A program made the position numbers and the translations under genes. A model generated the notes under the pieces. It was not told the origin of the DNA. It searched no databases and was given only the letters and a program-made list of their open reading frames with translations. A stretch of 64,000 nt of DNA. It comes from a virus. Positions 24,263 to 32,975 of this stretch are shown here, piece by piece (within the stretch, counting starts at the first letter, position 1; each line of letters starts with the position of its first letter). The stretch is from the IMG/VR virus record IMGVR_UViG_3300042879_006196, positions 62,001 through 126,000 of that record; one strand, 5' to 3'.

Positions 24263-24448
24263 TTATTTTACAGGATTTTTCAGTTCTTTTTTCCTTTCAA
24301 TAGCTTTTCTTCGTTTTTTTACAGAAGGTTTTTCATATCTTGATCTATCTTTTAATTCTTTGAGAACGCCATCCTGTACGACGGCTGTGTTGAATCTACG
24401 AAGTAGAGAGTCAATGCTTTCATTTTGTCTTGAGTTTACTTTTATCAT
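24263..24448 (-). CDS. rpsU: Ribosomal protein bS21, phage copy
   Basis: 61 aa. MIKVNSRQNESIDSLLRRFN, then GVLKELKDRSRYEKPSVKKR match the bS21 family closely (IKV..nE..d.aLrrF ... .g.l.e.r.r..yekPs..rkr) and the length is typical. bS21 sits on the 30S platform near the anti-SD and is needed for initiation. Phage-encoded copies are known from other large phages and are thought to exchange with the host protein. An AGGG SD-like site precedes. Placed with late-type genes. Confidence 0.92.
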   Translation of the reverse strand: MIKVNSRQNESIDSLLRRFNTAVVQDGVLKELKDRSRYEKPSVKKRRKAIERKKELKNPVK

Positions 24449-24451
24449 TTT

Positions 24452-24976
24452 TTACCCTAAAATATCGCGTGGTGATTCTAAAACAATGATACCAGATTGA
24501 TTTTCATTAGTCAAATCCAACACAATCTTCATTCCTATATTTTTTGTTAAAAAAGCAATAATATCATCAGCTTTGTGAATCAAGCGCTGATCAATTATAC
24601 TATACGTAGAATTTGAGAAAAAGATTCCTGGTATTTCTTCATTCATAACTTTAATATTTGACAGCAATTTGAATTCAGAAATGTCAATATTTAAATATTT
24701 CAAAAGATAAACCATGTGATCATCTAAATGGCTTATCACTGGATCATCAGCTTTAATAATGTATTCGAAAAAAACATTTTTTGTTTTTTTGGTTTTTAAT
24801 TTTTTATAAATAAATTTGCCAGCACCCACATAGAAAAAAGGCGAAAATTCTCCATTAATTTTTAATCTTACAATTCTATTTGGATATTGTGTATCAAAAT
24901 CTTTTAATAAGCTATTCATTGTGGATTTTTGATCTACGTCTACACAGATAAAAGGATCTATAAAATTATCAAACAT
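24452..24976 (-). CDS. Hypothetical protein (174 aa)
   Basis: Preceded by CGTATATTAATT directly before ATG (leaderless pattern). Mixed alpha/beta with no membrane segments. It forms a head-to-tail pair with the next gene upstream and may head the transcript that includes bS21. No family recognised. Confidence 0.55.
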   Translation of the reverse strand: MFDNFIDPFICVDVDQKSTMNSLLKDFDTQYPNRIVRLKINGEFSPFFYVGAGKFIYKKLKTKKTKNVFFEYIIKADDPVISHLDDHMVYLLKYLNIDISEFKLLSNIKVMNEEIPGIFFSNSTYSIIDQRLIHKADDIIAFLTKNIGMKIVLDLTNENQSGIIVLESPRDILG

Positions 24977-24978
24977 AA

Positions 24979-25716
24979 TTAATATACGGGGGCTTTAATG
25001 TGATGTTCTTTAAATTTAAGCACGTTTTTGATAGAAGCAATTTTTTCCACTGAATAAATATAAGTGGATTCAAAATATTCACGATCTACAAAAAAACCTG
25101 TTGTGTGATATTTTTGATTTACACATTCAATAATTTTTATTTTTGCATTGAAAAAACATTTCAGTTTCGATAGATTGTATTCAGAGATTGGTTCACCAAA
25201 GTAAATATAAGGAGCTGTGGAAGTGAAGCATTTCAAAAGAATTTTTTCTCTGTCACCAGTAGCCACACATACATCATCAAGAGGTTGTTTTTTTAATTTT
25301 ACATTTATAAAGTCATCAATATTTGGTTCTAGTATTGGTAGTAGAATTTCTTGTCTGTAAAATGATTTGAAATTATCTTTCAAATTTTTAATAATAATTA
25401 TTGGCTCTTTATCGAGAATCAATACTGCTTCACCTAATGCTCTTAGTTCTTTATAAGTTACGATTGCACTGGTTTGATCTTGAGGCACAATTATCAACCA
25501 TTTCACACAATCTGACAATACTGTTTTCCAATAATTTTCAATGAATTGATTTGATTCTTTATAAATCATTACTAAATTTGGATTGTCGGATTCTTTAATA
25601 TTTTTATTCAAAAGTAAAAGATTATTTTTTGCATGTAGATCAAAATAATTGCCATAAAACCTATAAGATTCAATCTCGTTCTGTAGTAAAATAAAAAACA
25701 GACAATAATCTAGCAT
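24979..25716 (-). CDS. Hypothetical protein (245 aa)
   Basis: I start at ATG 25716 and not the TTG at 25731, because TTGTATAAAATATTG reads as a promoter box ending 6 nt before this ATG. Alternating beta and alpha segments (WLIIVPQDQTSAIVTYKEL, AVLILDKEPIIIIKNL) suggest a Rossmann-like domain, but no catalytic motif is evident. Confidence 0.5.
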   Translation of the reverse strand: MLDYCLFFILLQNEIESYRFYGNYFDLHAKNNLLLLNKNIKESDNPNLVMIYKESNQFIENYWKTVLSDCVKWLIIVPQDQTSAIVTYKELRALGEAVLILDKEPIIIIKNLKDNFKSFYRQEILLPILEPNIDDFINVKLKKQPLDDVCVATGDREKILLKCFTSTAPYIYFGEPISEYNLSKLKCFFNAKIKIIECVNQKYHTTGFFVDREYFESTYIYSVEKIASIKNVLKFKEHHIKAPVY

Positions 25717-25809
25717 CAATATTTTATACAAGCCTAGTGATAATATTACCTTAATTAAAAATAAGGAAAAATCAATTTTTTTTCAGAAACAAAAACCAGG
25801 AGAATCGAA

Positions 25810-26076
25810 ATGCCTAGAAAAGGAGTGCCACACAGAGTAGATGAAGTTGCAGATGCAATAGTTGACAAAATGAAAAAAAGTAAGAAAAAAATGAGTGAAG
25901 AAAAAATGTATGAAATCGCTTATGGTACTGCTTGGAAACAATTTTATAAAGAAAATCCAGATTCAAAGAAAAAGAGTAAAAAAGAAAAGAAATCTTTTGA
26001 AATCATTAATAACTTAAAAATCGCACAATTGTTAGATGATATAAATTTACCAGAATATGCTGATTTATATAGCTAA
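25810..26076 (+). CDS. Small basic protein
   Basis: 88 aa with a good SD (AGGAG, 6 nt spacing). N-terminal MPRKGVPHRVDEVADAIVDK, a Lys-rich linker, then EKMYEIAYGTAWKQFYKENP, resembling short modules seen in many phage small proteins. The C-terminus (LKIAQLLDDINLPEYADLYS) echoes the IAxxLD module found at the N-termini of other proteins here. Confidence 0.6.
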   Translation: MPRKGVPHRVDEVADAIVDKMKKSKKKMSEEKMYEIAYGTAWKQFYKENPDSKKKSKKEKKSFEIINNLKIAQLLDDINLPEYADLYS

Positions 26077-26078
26077 AA

Positions 26079-27065
26079 TTAATTTGTGGATTTCACCCAC
26101 ACTTCAAGAGCTTTTACTGTACCAAGTGCTGCGATTGATCCAGAAGTAATTCCCATTGAGGTAATACCAAGTGCTCTATAAGTGGAGTTGTTAAAAATGC
26201 CGATGTTTGCCCTTCCAGTGGCGTTTGTGGTGCTTAAATTCACTACTGTGGTTACACCTGTAGATAAATAAACAGTGATCCCTAAATTAGAAAATAAATT
26301 GGTGCATGAAAGTCCTGTTATTGAAGCAGTGCCAAATCTAAATTCGAAATATTCTGCATTTTTAATTGGTCTAAAAGCATATAATGTTGATGAAGTTGTA
26401 CTAATTGGACCAGAAAGAATTATAGTATTTGTATTCAAAACTCCGACCACTGTTGTAGAGAGGGATATAGCTGAAGAGCTAGGTAATCCGCTTACAGGTG
26501 AAGCTACAATAATGTCTCCATTCATGGCAAAATTAGTTATAGGTGAAAATCCAGAAACAGTAACATTATTGCCTGAAATTGTAGAAATGCTTGCAACATT
26601 TTGTTTATTAGTAATTGGCGAGGTAGCTGGATAATAAATTAAACTTGTTCCATTCCAGGATGCAAAACCAATTTGCTGAACTAGTTCTTGAGCATTTGCT
26701 TGATACCAAGATTCTTTGAATGAATTTTGCCAAGCCACGTTGCGAGAAATACTTAGAGCATTAAACCAGTCTCGAAGAGCAGATGAATATGTGTTATTGA
26801 AAAAATTATTCAGAGTTTGATTTACTGTTTTTGCAATGTTTAACGCACCTGTAGAGTATGTATTTTCATTGCTTAAATGCGCATTAACCACACTCACACC
26901 ATTAGCCACTTCAGTGGTGGACATACTTGCTAAGAATAGTTGTCTAGAGGCAATGTATGTGATAAGTGTAGATGTAGGGCTATACACTTCTTCAAAACCT
27001 TTGGCATAAGATGTGCCAATTATGGCTTGATAAGAACTAAAAAAACTTGTATCAGAAATAGCCAT
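26079..27065 (-). CDS. Probable virion structural protein (beta-rich)
   Basis: 328 aa. Residues 1-145 are helical; the remainder is Ser/Thr/Gly/Val-rich beta sequence (ISTISGNNVTVSGFSPITN) typical of phage tail, fibre or decoration proteins. No enzyme motif. Near a holin-like gene and other candidate virion genes on the same strand. Exact part of the particle unknown. Confidence 0.55.
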   Translation of the reverse strand: MAISDTSFFSSYQAIIGTSYAKGFEEVYSPTSTLITYIASRQLFLASMSTTEVANGVSVVNAHLSNENTYSTGALNIAKTVNQTLNNFFNNTYSSALRDWFNALSISRNVAWQNSFKESWYQANAQELVQQIGFASWNGTSLIYYPATSPITNKQNVASISTISGNNVTVSGFSPITNFAMNGDIIVASPVSGLPSSSAISLSTTVVGVLNTNTIILSGPISTTSSTLYAFRPIKNAEYFEFRFGTASITGLSCTNLFSNLGITVYLSTGVTTVVNLSTTNATGRANIGIFNNSTYRALGITSMGITSGSIAALGTVKALEVWVKSTN

Positions 27066-27091
27066 ACTGATACAAGTTTATGACAACGATG

Positions 27092-27349
27092 TTAATTTTC
27101 CTTCTTTGTTTGCATTGCTGAAACCATTGCTTTAACTTCTGGTTGCTTGAAAAAGTTGAATGTCAACTGATCAAAACCAAGAGCATATAGTACAGCTTGT
27201 GGCAACACAGCCAAACCTGCATCAACTGCAGCTTTGAGATCATGTGCGCTTAGCCATTGATTACTGAAAGCAGTAAGAAAAGCTGTGCCAACAAAAATAA
27301 GAATCTTTTGAACCATTAGATTCAGTTTGAAATCCTTAAAATAACTCAT
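27092..27349 (-). CDS. Small membrane protein, holin candidate
   Basis: 85 aa with the best SD in the window (AGGAGGTGAAAC before ATG). Hydrophobic segments at about 13-30 (VQKILIFVGTAFLTAF) and 40-58 (AGLAVLPQAVLYALGF) are joined by a short polar loop; the C-terminus is charged. Size and layout suit a class II holin, but no endolysin is adjacent, so this stays a candidate. A CGTATATT box sits just before the SD. Confidence 0.45.
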   Translation of the reverse strand: MSYFKDFKLNLMVQKILIFVGTAFLTAFSNQWLSAHDLKAAVDAGLAVLPQAVLYALGFDQLTFNFFKQPEVKAMVSAMQTKKEN

Positions 27350-27374
27350 GTTTCACCTCCTATTATAATATACG

Positions 27375-28361
27375 TTAGTTATGTCTCAAAATTGCATACT
27401 TTCTGAAATCTTCTAAATTATTTACTCCAGAATAGGTTAAAGCAGACTTAATTCCTGCCAAGAAATCTTTGAGAATGTCTGAAGTTTCGCCAGCATAAGG
27501 CAATCTAATTGCTTTACCTTCTGGTGCAACATGAGATTTTCTAACTCCAAAAAACTTATCCATAGCTGTCTTTGAAGACATGCCATAATAAAGTTTGTAG
27601 GAGCTTCCATCAGGATCATGAACTAACTCAGAAGGGGAATCAGAGGTAGGTGCTAACACGCTACCAAGACAAACAAAATCTGCTCCAGCTGCTAATGCTT
27701 TCGCTGCATCACCAGAAGTAGAAATACCACCATCTGCAATAATTGATGCTGTGGTTTTACACGAAGCAACCTCATAAACAGATTGTAAAGTTGGAATATG
27801 ATGACCAGTAACATATTTGGTTGTGCAAGCTTTTCCTCCAGCCACACCAACTCTGACAGAATCTGCTCCATGATCAACTAAAAACTTATAGCCCTCTTGT
27901 GTGGCTACATTTCCAGCAACGACAGTATTGAAGCCAATTTTTTTAACTTTAGAAACAAAATCTCCCATTTTTTTGGAATGCCCATGAGCTATATCCACTA
28001 AAATAATTGCATCATTTCCAAGCATATAAAAAATGTCTTTTGCAACATTAAGATCTTCTTCTTTCACTCCAATAGAAAAAGGAAAATACTTCATTTTAGC
28101 TGGAAAAGATGTGGTCAAGTGAATTAAATCATCTCTGGAAAGAAACCGATGATAAAATGCTATTGATCCACTTTTATCTAACGTATGTGCCATTTTTTCA
28201 CCAACTACAGATGCCATGTTTGTGGCAATTACAGGATGTTTAAGAGTGACAAAAGGCGATAAGGCACTTGATAAGTCTGGATTTGATCTGCTTTCAATTT
28301 CTGAATAGCGTGGCTCAAGCCAAACATCATCAAAAGATAATAAATTAGTTTTTTTTAACAC
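27375..28361 (-). CDS. guaC-like: GMP reductase / IMP dehydrogenase family enzyme, GuaC-type
   Basis: 328 aa, GTG start directly after CGTATATTAATTT. A TIM barrel without CBS domains. Motifs: SFDDVWLEPRYSE, VDIAHGHS, VAGNVAT, the catalytic loop GVAGGKACTTK with its Cys, IADGGI and LAAGADFVCLGS. The end, YGMSSKTAMDKFFG, then APEGKAIRLPYAG and GIKSALTYSG, matches GMP reductase better than IMPDH (GMSS in place of GMGS). It would turn GMP to IMP with NADPH, feeding adenine nucleotides, plausible for an AT-rich phage. IMPDH activity is not excluded. Confidence 0.85.
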   Translation of the reverse strand: MLKKTNLLSFDDVWLEPRYSEIESRSNPDLSSALSPFVTLKHPVIATNMASVVGEKMAHTLDKSGSIAFYHRFLSRDDLIHLTTSFPAKMKYFPFSIGVKEEDLNVAKDIFYMLGNDAIILVDIAHGHSKKMGDFVSKVKKIGFNTVVAGNVATQEGYKFLVDHGADSVRVGVAGGKACTTKYVTGHHIPTLQSVYEVASCKTTASIIADGGISTSGDAAKALAAGADFVCLGSVLAPTSDSPSELVHDPDGSSYKLYYGMSSKTAMDKFFGVRKSHVAPEGKAIRLPYAGETSDILKDFLAGIKSALTYSGVNNLEDFRKYAILRHN

Positions 28362-28381
28362 AAATTAATATACGAAAAAAA

Positions 28382-28840
28382 TCAATCTTCGTCATCAAAA
28401 TCTTGATCTTCAGGGATGTCGTCGCAAGAATTGAAACCATCAATTGCTTTCATCCAATCTTTTTGATCAGTGGATTCATCAGCCACGTCAATAATTGCGT
28501 TTTTCAGATACATAAGAATTTCTTCTTTATTACTGCAATCACAATTTTCTAAAAACTTTTCATCAAGGGGTTTGATAAAATCTTCAAATTCTGGAGATTC
28601 AAGAATCAAAGTAATAATGTGATATCCTGCAGGATAAACTGAATTCAAAACATATCCGTCAGGAAACTTGGTTTGTACTTTTACTTTTTCTTTAAGATTA
28701 GTAACATCAGCCTTATCTAAAATTTGTAAATATTGCATTAATACTTTTTTAGCATAAGCTTTAGCGTTGTTTTGAAGTCCTGAAGATTGGTCTTCAGAAT
28801 TAAGTTTATTATAAATAGAATCTAGTAAAGCTGGTTTCAT
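28382..28840 (-). CDS. Hypothetical acidic protein (152 aa)
   Basis: GAGGTG SD 5 nt before ATG. Helical N-terminal two-thirds and a very acidic C-terminus (DDIPEDQDFDDED). Follows the next upstream gene by 3 nt, so co-transcribed. No family recognised. Confidence 0.6.
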   Translation of the reverse strand: MKPALLDSIYNKLNSEDQSSGLQNNAKAYAKKVLMQYLQILDKADVTNLKEKVKVQTKFPDGYVLNSVYPAGYHIITLILESPEFEDFIKPLDEKFLENCDCSNKEEILMYLKNAIIDVADESTDQKDWMKAIDGFNSCDDIPEDQDFDDED

Positions 28841-28843
28841 TTT

Positions 28844-29422
28844 TCACCTCATTGTTGTATCAATTAAATGTTCTGGAATCATATTAAAAACTTCCACCCC
28901 TGTATCAGGAATATCAATTACAACATGCTTACCATCAATTATTACAGGAAGATTTAACACTTCCCTTGGCAACAGTTTTTCTATCATTTTAGGAGTAAGA
29001 AGATCGTCAAAATCCCAACTACCTTTCAGATCAAAAAAGTATTCGTCATACATTCTTAAACAATTTAAAAAAGTAGTTTCTATTTTGATACCTTTTGATT
29101 TTACAAGATTTTCAACAAGATTTTTGCTTGCAGTCTTTGGATTTGATTTACCTCCTTGTGTTGGAGTGTAATTAGTCATGTGCGGGCTTTTGCCTTTTCG
29201 TTTTTTCTTTTCGTTTTTTCTTTTAGCTTTGATTCGATTTTTTCTTTCCTTTTCATCTAATGTTCTAGCTTTAGATGCTGGGGTACATACTGGGTATTTT
29301 CCTTTATCAGCATTAGACCTACCACATTCTTCAAAGCCACCATCTTTCTTAGGTCTTGAAACATCAACCCACTTTTCTTCATTAAACCACTTATCTAAAT
29401 CTGATTTTTTAAAAATACTCAT
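28844..29422 (-). CDS. Protein with a WVDVSRP...CGRS...YPVCTP N-terminal module
   Basis: 192 aa. Residues 16-50 (KWVDVSRPKKDGGFEECGRS, then KGKYPVCTPASKA) form a Cys-containing module that I recall from cyanophage and algal-virus proteins of unknown role, followed by a Lys/Arg-rich stretch (50-80) and a separate C-terminal alpha/beta domain. The basic stretch suggests nucleic-acid or ribosome contact. The KFDVYPSAYANAW module often found with it is in the next gene. Confidence 0.55.
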   Translation of the reverse strand: MSIFKKSDLDKWFNEEKWVDVSRPKKDGGFEECGRSNADKGKYPVCTPASKARTLDEKERKNRIKAKRKNEKKKRKGKSPHMTNYTPTQGGKSNPKTASKNLVENLVKSKGIKIETTFLNCLRMYDEYFFDLKGSWDFDDLLTPKMIEKLLPREVLNLPVIIDGKHVVIDIPDTGVEVFNMIPEHLIDTTMR

Positions 29423-29471
29423 TCTAATTTCTCTCAGAACTGCTTGTTAAATTACTGAAGTAAAGACTTTT

Positions 29472-29759
29472 TTAATCCTTTTTCCTGTAACCACCGCCTC
29501 TTGCTTTGTAGGTTTTAACAAGCCAAGCGTTTGCATAAGCACTTGGATAAACATCAAATTTCTTTTTAGCTTCACTTTTCACCCTATTGTATAAAGCCAT
29601 GTCAGTGGGTGCATTTTTAGAAGAACCTTTATACTCTGTAGATTTCTTTTTTTTCTTTGCCAAACGAAGGGCAAAATCTAACATTTCTTCTGCAAGTTTA
29701 ACGTTACCGCTATAATATTCTTTAACACTTTGTTTAACAATTTCGGCAATTTTAAGCAT
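29472..29759 (-). CDS. Small basic protein with a KFDVYPSAYANAW module
   Basis: 95 aa. Residues 1-38 (IVKQSVKEYYSGNVKLAEEM then LDFALRLA) look like a diverged helical N-terminal tag. Residues 50-95 (PTDMALYNRVKSEAKKKFDV then YPSAYANAW and RGGGYRKK) are a conserved domain of unknown function that I recall from phages and giant viruses (possibly DUF5872, unverified). Very basic, probably nucleic-acid binding. Confidence 0.6.
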   Translation of the reverse strand: MLKIAEIVKQSVKEYYSGNVKLAEEMLDFALRLAKKKKKSTEYKGSSKNAPTDMALYNRVKSEAKKKFDVYPSAYANAWLVKTYKARGGGYRKKD

Positions 29760-29764
29760 AATAT

Positions 29765-30460
29765 TTAATTAATATTATCTTCTTCAATTTCCTCCACCGT
29801 GTAAGAACTAATAAATCTTTCCCATGATAAATCTGTGCCAGATTTGAATAAGTTATCTCTTTCAGAATGTAACACTGATTTCAAATCATTTTGAATCCAA
29901 TACTTGAATTTTTCTTTATCATAGCTTATAGGCACCCATTTTAATTGTCCATCTAAAACACCTTTGTCTTGATTTTTGACAAAATTAAAATTTTCAGGTT
30001 GAAAAACAATTAGACCTAAACCCTCAATATCTTTTGGCTCACCATGAAGGGGATTTTGTAAACAAAAAGCATATGCCATTAATTGTAAGAAATAAATACT
30101 AGCAAGTTTCTGAGAAATGTGTGTGGTTTTATAATCAACTACAAAATGCTTGCCATTGTTGGTGTCGAGGAGACAATCAATTTTACCCTTAAAACCCACT
30201 TTGAAATCACCTAACGTAAATAATTTACTTTGAACATTGATGTCTTCGTGAGTGATGTGTCCAGAAGGAGCGCCCTCAACTATGTCAGTGCATTCCACTT
30301 TATCAAATGCATGTCGCATACAAAGATCAATCGTAGTAAATACAGAAGGAAATGCAAGTTTTGGTCTTTGAATTTTTAAAATATATTTATCATAGAATCC
30401 TACTTTAGAGTCTGACCAAAAATAGGATAGGTCGGAAGGCGAGAGCCAAATTTCTTTCAT
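29765..30460 (-). CDS. PD-(D/E)XK nuclease, RecB/Cas4-like
   Basis: 231 aa. WLSPSDLSYFWSD at the start, GFKGKIDCLL (Asp of the core), HFVVDYKTT (D-x-K active-site pair) and FLQLMAYAFCL (the Q-Y motif of RecB-type nucleases) follow in the family order. It would degrade or process DNA ends. Its ATG overlaps the stop of the RusA-like gene upstream, implying a joint role in DNA maturation or recombination. Confidence 0.75.
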   Translation of the reverse strand: MKEIWLSPSDLSYFWSDSKVGFYDKYILKIQRPKLAFPSVFTTIDLCMRHAFDKVECTDIVEGAPSGHITHEDINVQSKLFTLGDFKVGFKGKIDCLLDTNNGKHFVVDYKTTHISQKLASIYFLQLMAYAFCLQNPLHGEPKDIEGLGLIVFQPENFNFVKNQDKGVLDGQLKWVPISYDKEKFKYWIQNDLKSVLHSERDNLFKSGTDLSWERFISSYTVEEIEEDNIN

Positions 30461-31008
30461 TAAAGTTTTTTACGAATTGTTTTACGTTTAGGTTTTGTTT
30501 TTTTTGCGTTTGTGGTTTTTTTCGCCTTTTTTTTCAACACTTGGTCTTTGTCTTTTTCGGAAAATCTTTCAAAAAAATTAGTTCTAGTCTCTAAGGGGTG
30601 CCTGAATCTAAATATTTCAATTTTACAACCTGGATTGTTTTTATCAGGCTCGGTAATCATATGTTTACCAAAATCAGCCCAGTGTATTAAAATATCGTTT
30701 CGAACGATTTTATACTTTTCCAAAATATCACCGATTGCTTGTTGATATCCTACTTGGTCACCAATCACCCAGGTATTTGTAGTTATGGTAATTTTTACAG
30801 AAACACCACACGAAATTGGTTCTTCGCCTTTGTCTTTCCAAACACTTTCAAAAATTTCTTTGCAAGATTTTTCGTAATTTTCATATCTTTCTGATGGTAA
30901 AATTCTTCTTCTGACAATTCTTTGTGATGTTTTTTTTGTTGCGGGTCTTCCTGGCATAAAAAATTCTAATATTTTTATTCCGTCTTCAAGTTCAAAGTGT
31001 TTGTCCAC
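30460..31008 (-). CDS. RusA-like Holliday-junction resolvase with a basic tail
   Basis: 182 aa, GTG start, TGTACAAT box 6 nt before. GRPATKKTSQRIVRRR and the segment GDQVGYQQAIGDILEKYKIV then RNDILIHWADFGKHMI fit RusA (normally DxDN..K...DAL...G...DD), though the first acidic residues are altered (GDQVGY), so catalysis needs checking. A 30-residue Lys/Arg tail is added. RusA enzymes cut four-way DNA junctions, useful before packaging. Confidence 0.6.
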   Translation of the reverse strand: MDKHFELEDGIKILEFFMPGRPATKKTSQRIVRRRILPSERYENYEKSCKEIFESVWKDKGEEPISCGVSVKITITTNTWVIGDQVGYQQAIGDILEKYKIVRNDILIHWADFGKHMITEPDKNNPGCKIEIFRFRHPLETRTNFFERFSEKDKDQVLKKKAKKTTNAKKTKPKRKTIRKKL

Positions 31009-31025
31009 TTTTTAATTGTACATTT

Positions 31026-32042
31026 TTAAGCAAGATCTGAAATAAATAAATTACTATAATCAGGATAGAATGCTGCTCCATCAAAATTGAATTCAAAATC
31101 TGTTTTAATAAGTGATTCTGCAGTCAAAATAAATTTTTTACTTTTACAAAGCATTGGTAATTCTGTTCTCAAAAAAATTAAATTTATCAACGATAAATTT
31201 ATTAATGTATTGTAATACGAATATTCAGATTGTGAAAAATATGCAGGCAGTGTTAATTGCTCAAAACCAGTGACACCAAATCTTTGAGTTATTGCATAAT
31301 TTTTTATGTTGAATGTTACAAGATTTCCTACATTCACAAGAAAGTGTTTTTCATATTCGAATTCAATATCAAAATTATAATCATCAAGAAAAATTCCAGA
31401 TGAGGCTAAGTTAAATTGATAAGAACTCACACCAGGCTCTTCAATATTGAAACCAACAAGAGAATCATAATTTTTGCCCAATCTGCCTAAATAAAAATTA
31501 GATTGTGCGGGAAAATCGCTTGAAGAAAAAAAATAAGAATCAATCCAAAATTCTGAATTGGTATTTCTTGTTAATGGGATGTTAGATTCAATAATTAATG
31601 TTTGTTTTATTTCATTTTCAGAAGCGTTTACAGTATATTTTTTAAGAATGACATACTCTGAAATAAAATCTGTGTTATAATCTGAGTCGCTTGGATAATG
31701 ATGAAGTTTTTGCCATTGCCAGTTAGCTAAGTTTAATGCTAAATAGTTTAAGCAATTAAATCTTAAAAAGCCTTGATTTCCTCCAGCCACGTCAATTATT
31801 ATTGGAGCGGTTATAGTATATGTGTATGTAGGGCTTGGTACGCTCTGAACAAGAATACCTGGTTTTCCTTGTACCATGAGTTTTTTATCCATACCTGAAC
31901 TTAATTCAATTTCAAAATTACTTGCTAAAATTTTTACCAGTGAATTAAATGATGTTGGGATTCCCAATCTTTCAAAAAATTGCCAAAAGTCTAGCTCTAC
32001 AACATAGTAGCTGGAATAATATGATGCAGGTAGAACAGGCAT
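31026..32042 (-). CDS. Probable virion protein (beta-rich)
   Basis: 338 aa from ATG 32042 (MPVLPASYYSSYY). The longer frame to 32108 would overlap the divergent gene's promoter and start. The sequence is Ser/Tyr/Phe/Asn-rich with many beta strands and no catalytic motif, like phage baseplate or tail-tip proteins. Function inferred from composition only. Confidence 0.5.
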   Translation of the reverse strand: MPVLPASYYSSYYVVELDFWQFFERLGIPTSFNSLVKILASNFEIELSSGMDKKLMVQGKPGILVQSVPSPTYTYTITAPIIIDVAGGNQGFLRFNCLNYLALNLANWQWQKLHHYPSDSDYNTDFISEYVILKKYTVNASENEIKQTLIIESNIPLTRNTNSEFWIDSYFFSSSDFPAQSNFYLGRLGKNYDSLVGFNIEEPGVSSYQFNLASSGIFLDDYNFDIEFEYEKHFLVNVGNLVTFNIKNYAITQRFGVTGFEQLTLPAYFSQSEYSYYNTLINLSLINLIFLRTELPMLCKSKKFILTAESLIKTDFEFNFDGAAFYPDYSNLFISDLA

Positions 32043-32097
32043 AAAGTAAATTTCTGATATTTCCAAATATGATCCTAATATTTTGTATAATATTAAA

Positions 32098-32736
32098 ATG
32101 TTTGACAAAAATGCTTATTTAACAGAAAAAATTATTAATAAACTCACACAATCTGAAAATTTTAATGAAAGCATAAAACAGTCAGTGATAGACTTAATGA
32201 ACCACGTAAATGTTGACGTGGTGACAAGCTCATCAATTGACGAAAACAATGTTATAACATTACATTGGGTAAAGTTTTGCACTTTAATTAATGAGTTGTT
32301 AGAATCAGGCATGAATGTAAATATTAAAAATTTCACAGATCTTTTTCATGAAAGTCAATTGAAAAAAACAAAACAAACAGTCAATAATTCAAAACATAAA
32401 GTATCTGAAAAAATTTTGAACAAAAAAGCACCTAATGAAGATACAATAAACAGATTATTGTCAATTGCCGAAGAAGTAGATATGATTGATTCCTTCAATT
32501 TATCTCTTTTAAATGAAAATGGCTTAAGGGTATCAGGTTTTATTAAATCTGATGAAACAAGTTTGGATGGTGAAGAGCTTAATGTTCAAGGATCTGAAAT
32601 TCCATATATTATAGTCGATAAAGATGATGTATTTTTGAGTCCATTCACATCTACTGCTAATATTTACCAATTAGATTCTGACACTTGGTTAGATTTGGAA
32701 ACAGATCAAACTTTTAAAGTTTATTATTCATCTTGA
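32098..32736 (+). CDS. Hypothetical protein (212 aa)
   Basis: ATG 32098 is preferred to the TTG at 32083, since TTGTATAATATTAAA is a TGTATAAT box 6 nt before it. Helical N-terminal half with a LTQSENF copy of the octamer, acidic beta-rich C-terminal half. Its 3' end overlaps the convergent minus gene by 13 nt. No family recognised. Confidence 0.55.
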   Translation: MFDKNAYLTEKIINKLTQSENFNESIKQSVIDLMNHVNVDVVTSSSIDENNVITLHWVKFCTLINELLESGMNVNIKNFTDLFHESQLKKTKQTVNNSKHKVSEKILNKKAPNEDTINRLLSIAEEVDMIDSFNLSLLNENGLRVSGFIKSDETSLDGEELNVQGSEIPYIIVDKDDVFLSPFTSTANIYQLDSDTWLDLETDQTFKVYYSS

Positions 32737-32975
32737 TCTGTTTCTTCATCATTTTGAATGATTGTGTAAACTGGGTCCATGAGATTTTTGATGTCATTGA
32801 TATCTTCATAGATTATTTCTTGGTTATTTTTTATTTCAGAAATTTGTGTTTTAAGATCTTTAAGGTGATTTGAGTTAGATTGAAATAAATCACACAAAAT
32901 TTCACCTAAATCATTTATGTCACCTTTGGCTTCAGTGAATTTTTTTTTCAGTTCTTCTAGTCTTTTGGCTGTCAT
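32724..32975 (-). CDS. Small coiled-coil protein
   Basis: 83 aa, almost wholly heptad-like (LEELKKKFTEAKGDINDLGE and LKDLKTQISEIKNN), with an acidic tail. Overlaps the stop of the upstream gene by 4 nt. Together with the two genes upstream it forms a small translationally coupled set. Function unknown. Confidence 0.6.
   Translation of the reverse strand: MTAKRLEELKKKFTEAKGDINDLGEILCDLFQSNSNHLKDLKTQISEIKNNQEIIYEDINDIKNLMDPVYTIIQNDEETDQDE

Noticed and set aside
26275-26634. 119-aa plus-strand frame
   Set aside because: Antisense shadow of the beta-rich virion gene at 26079-27065, with no SD or promoter.
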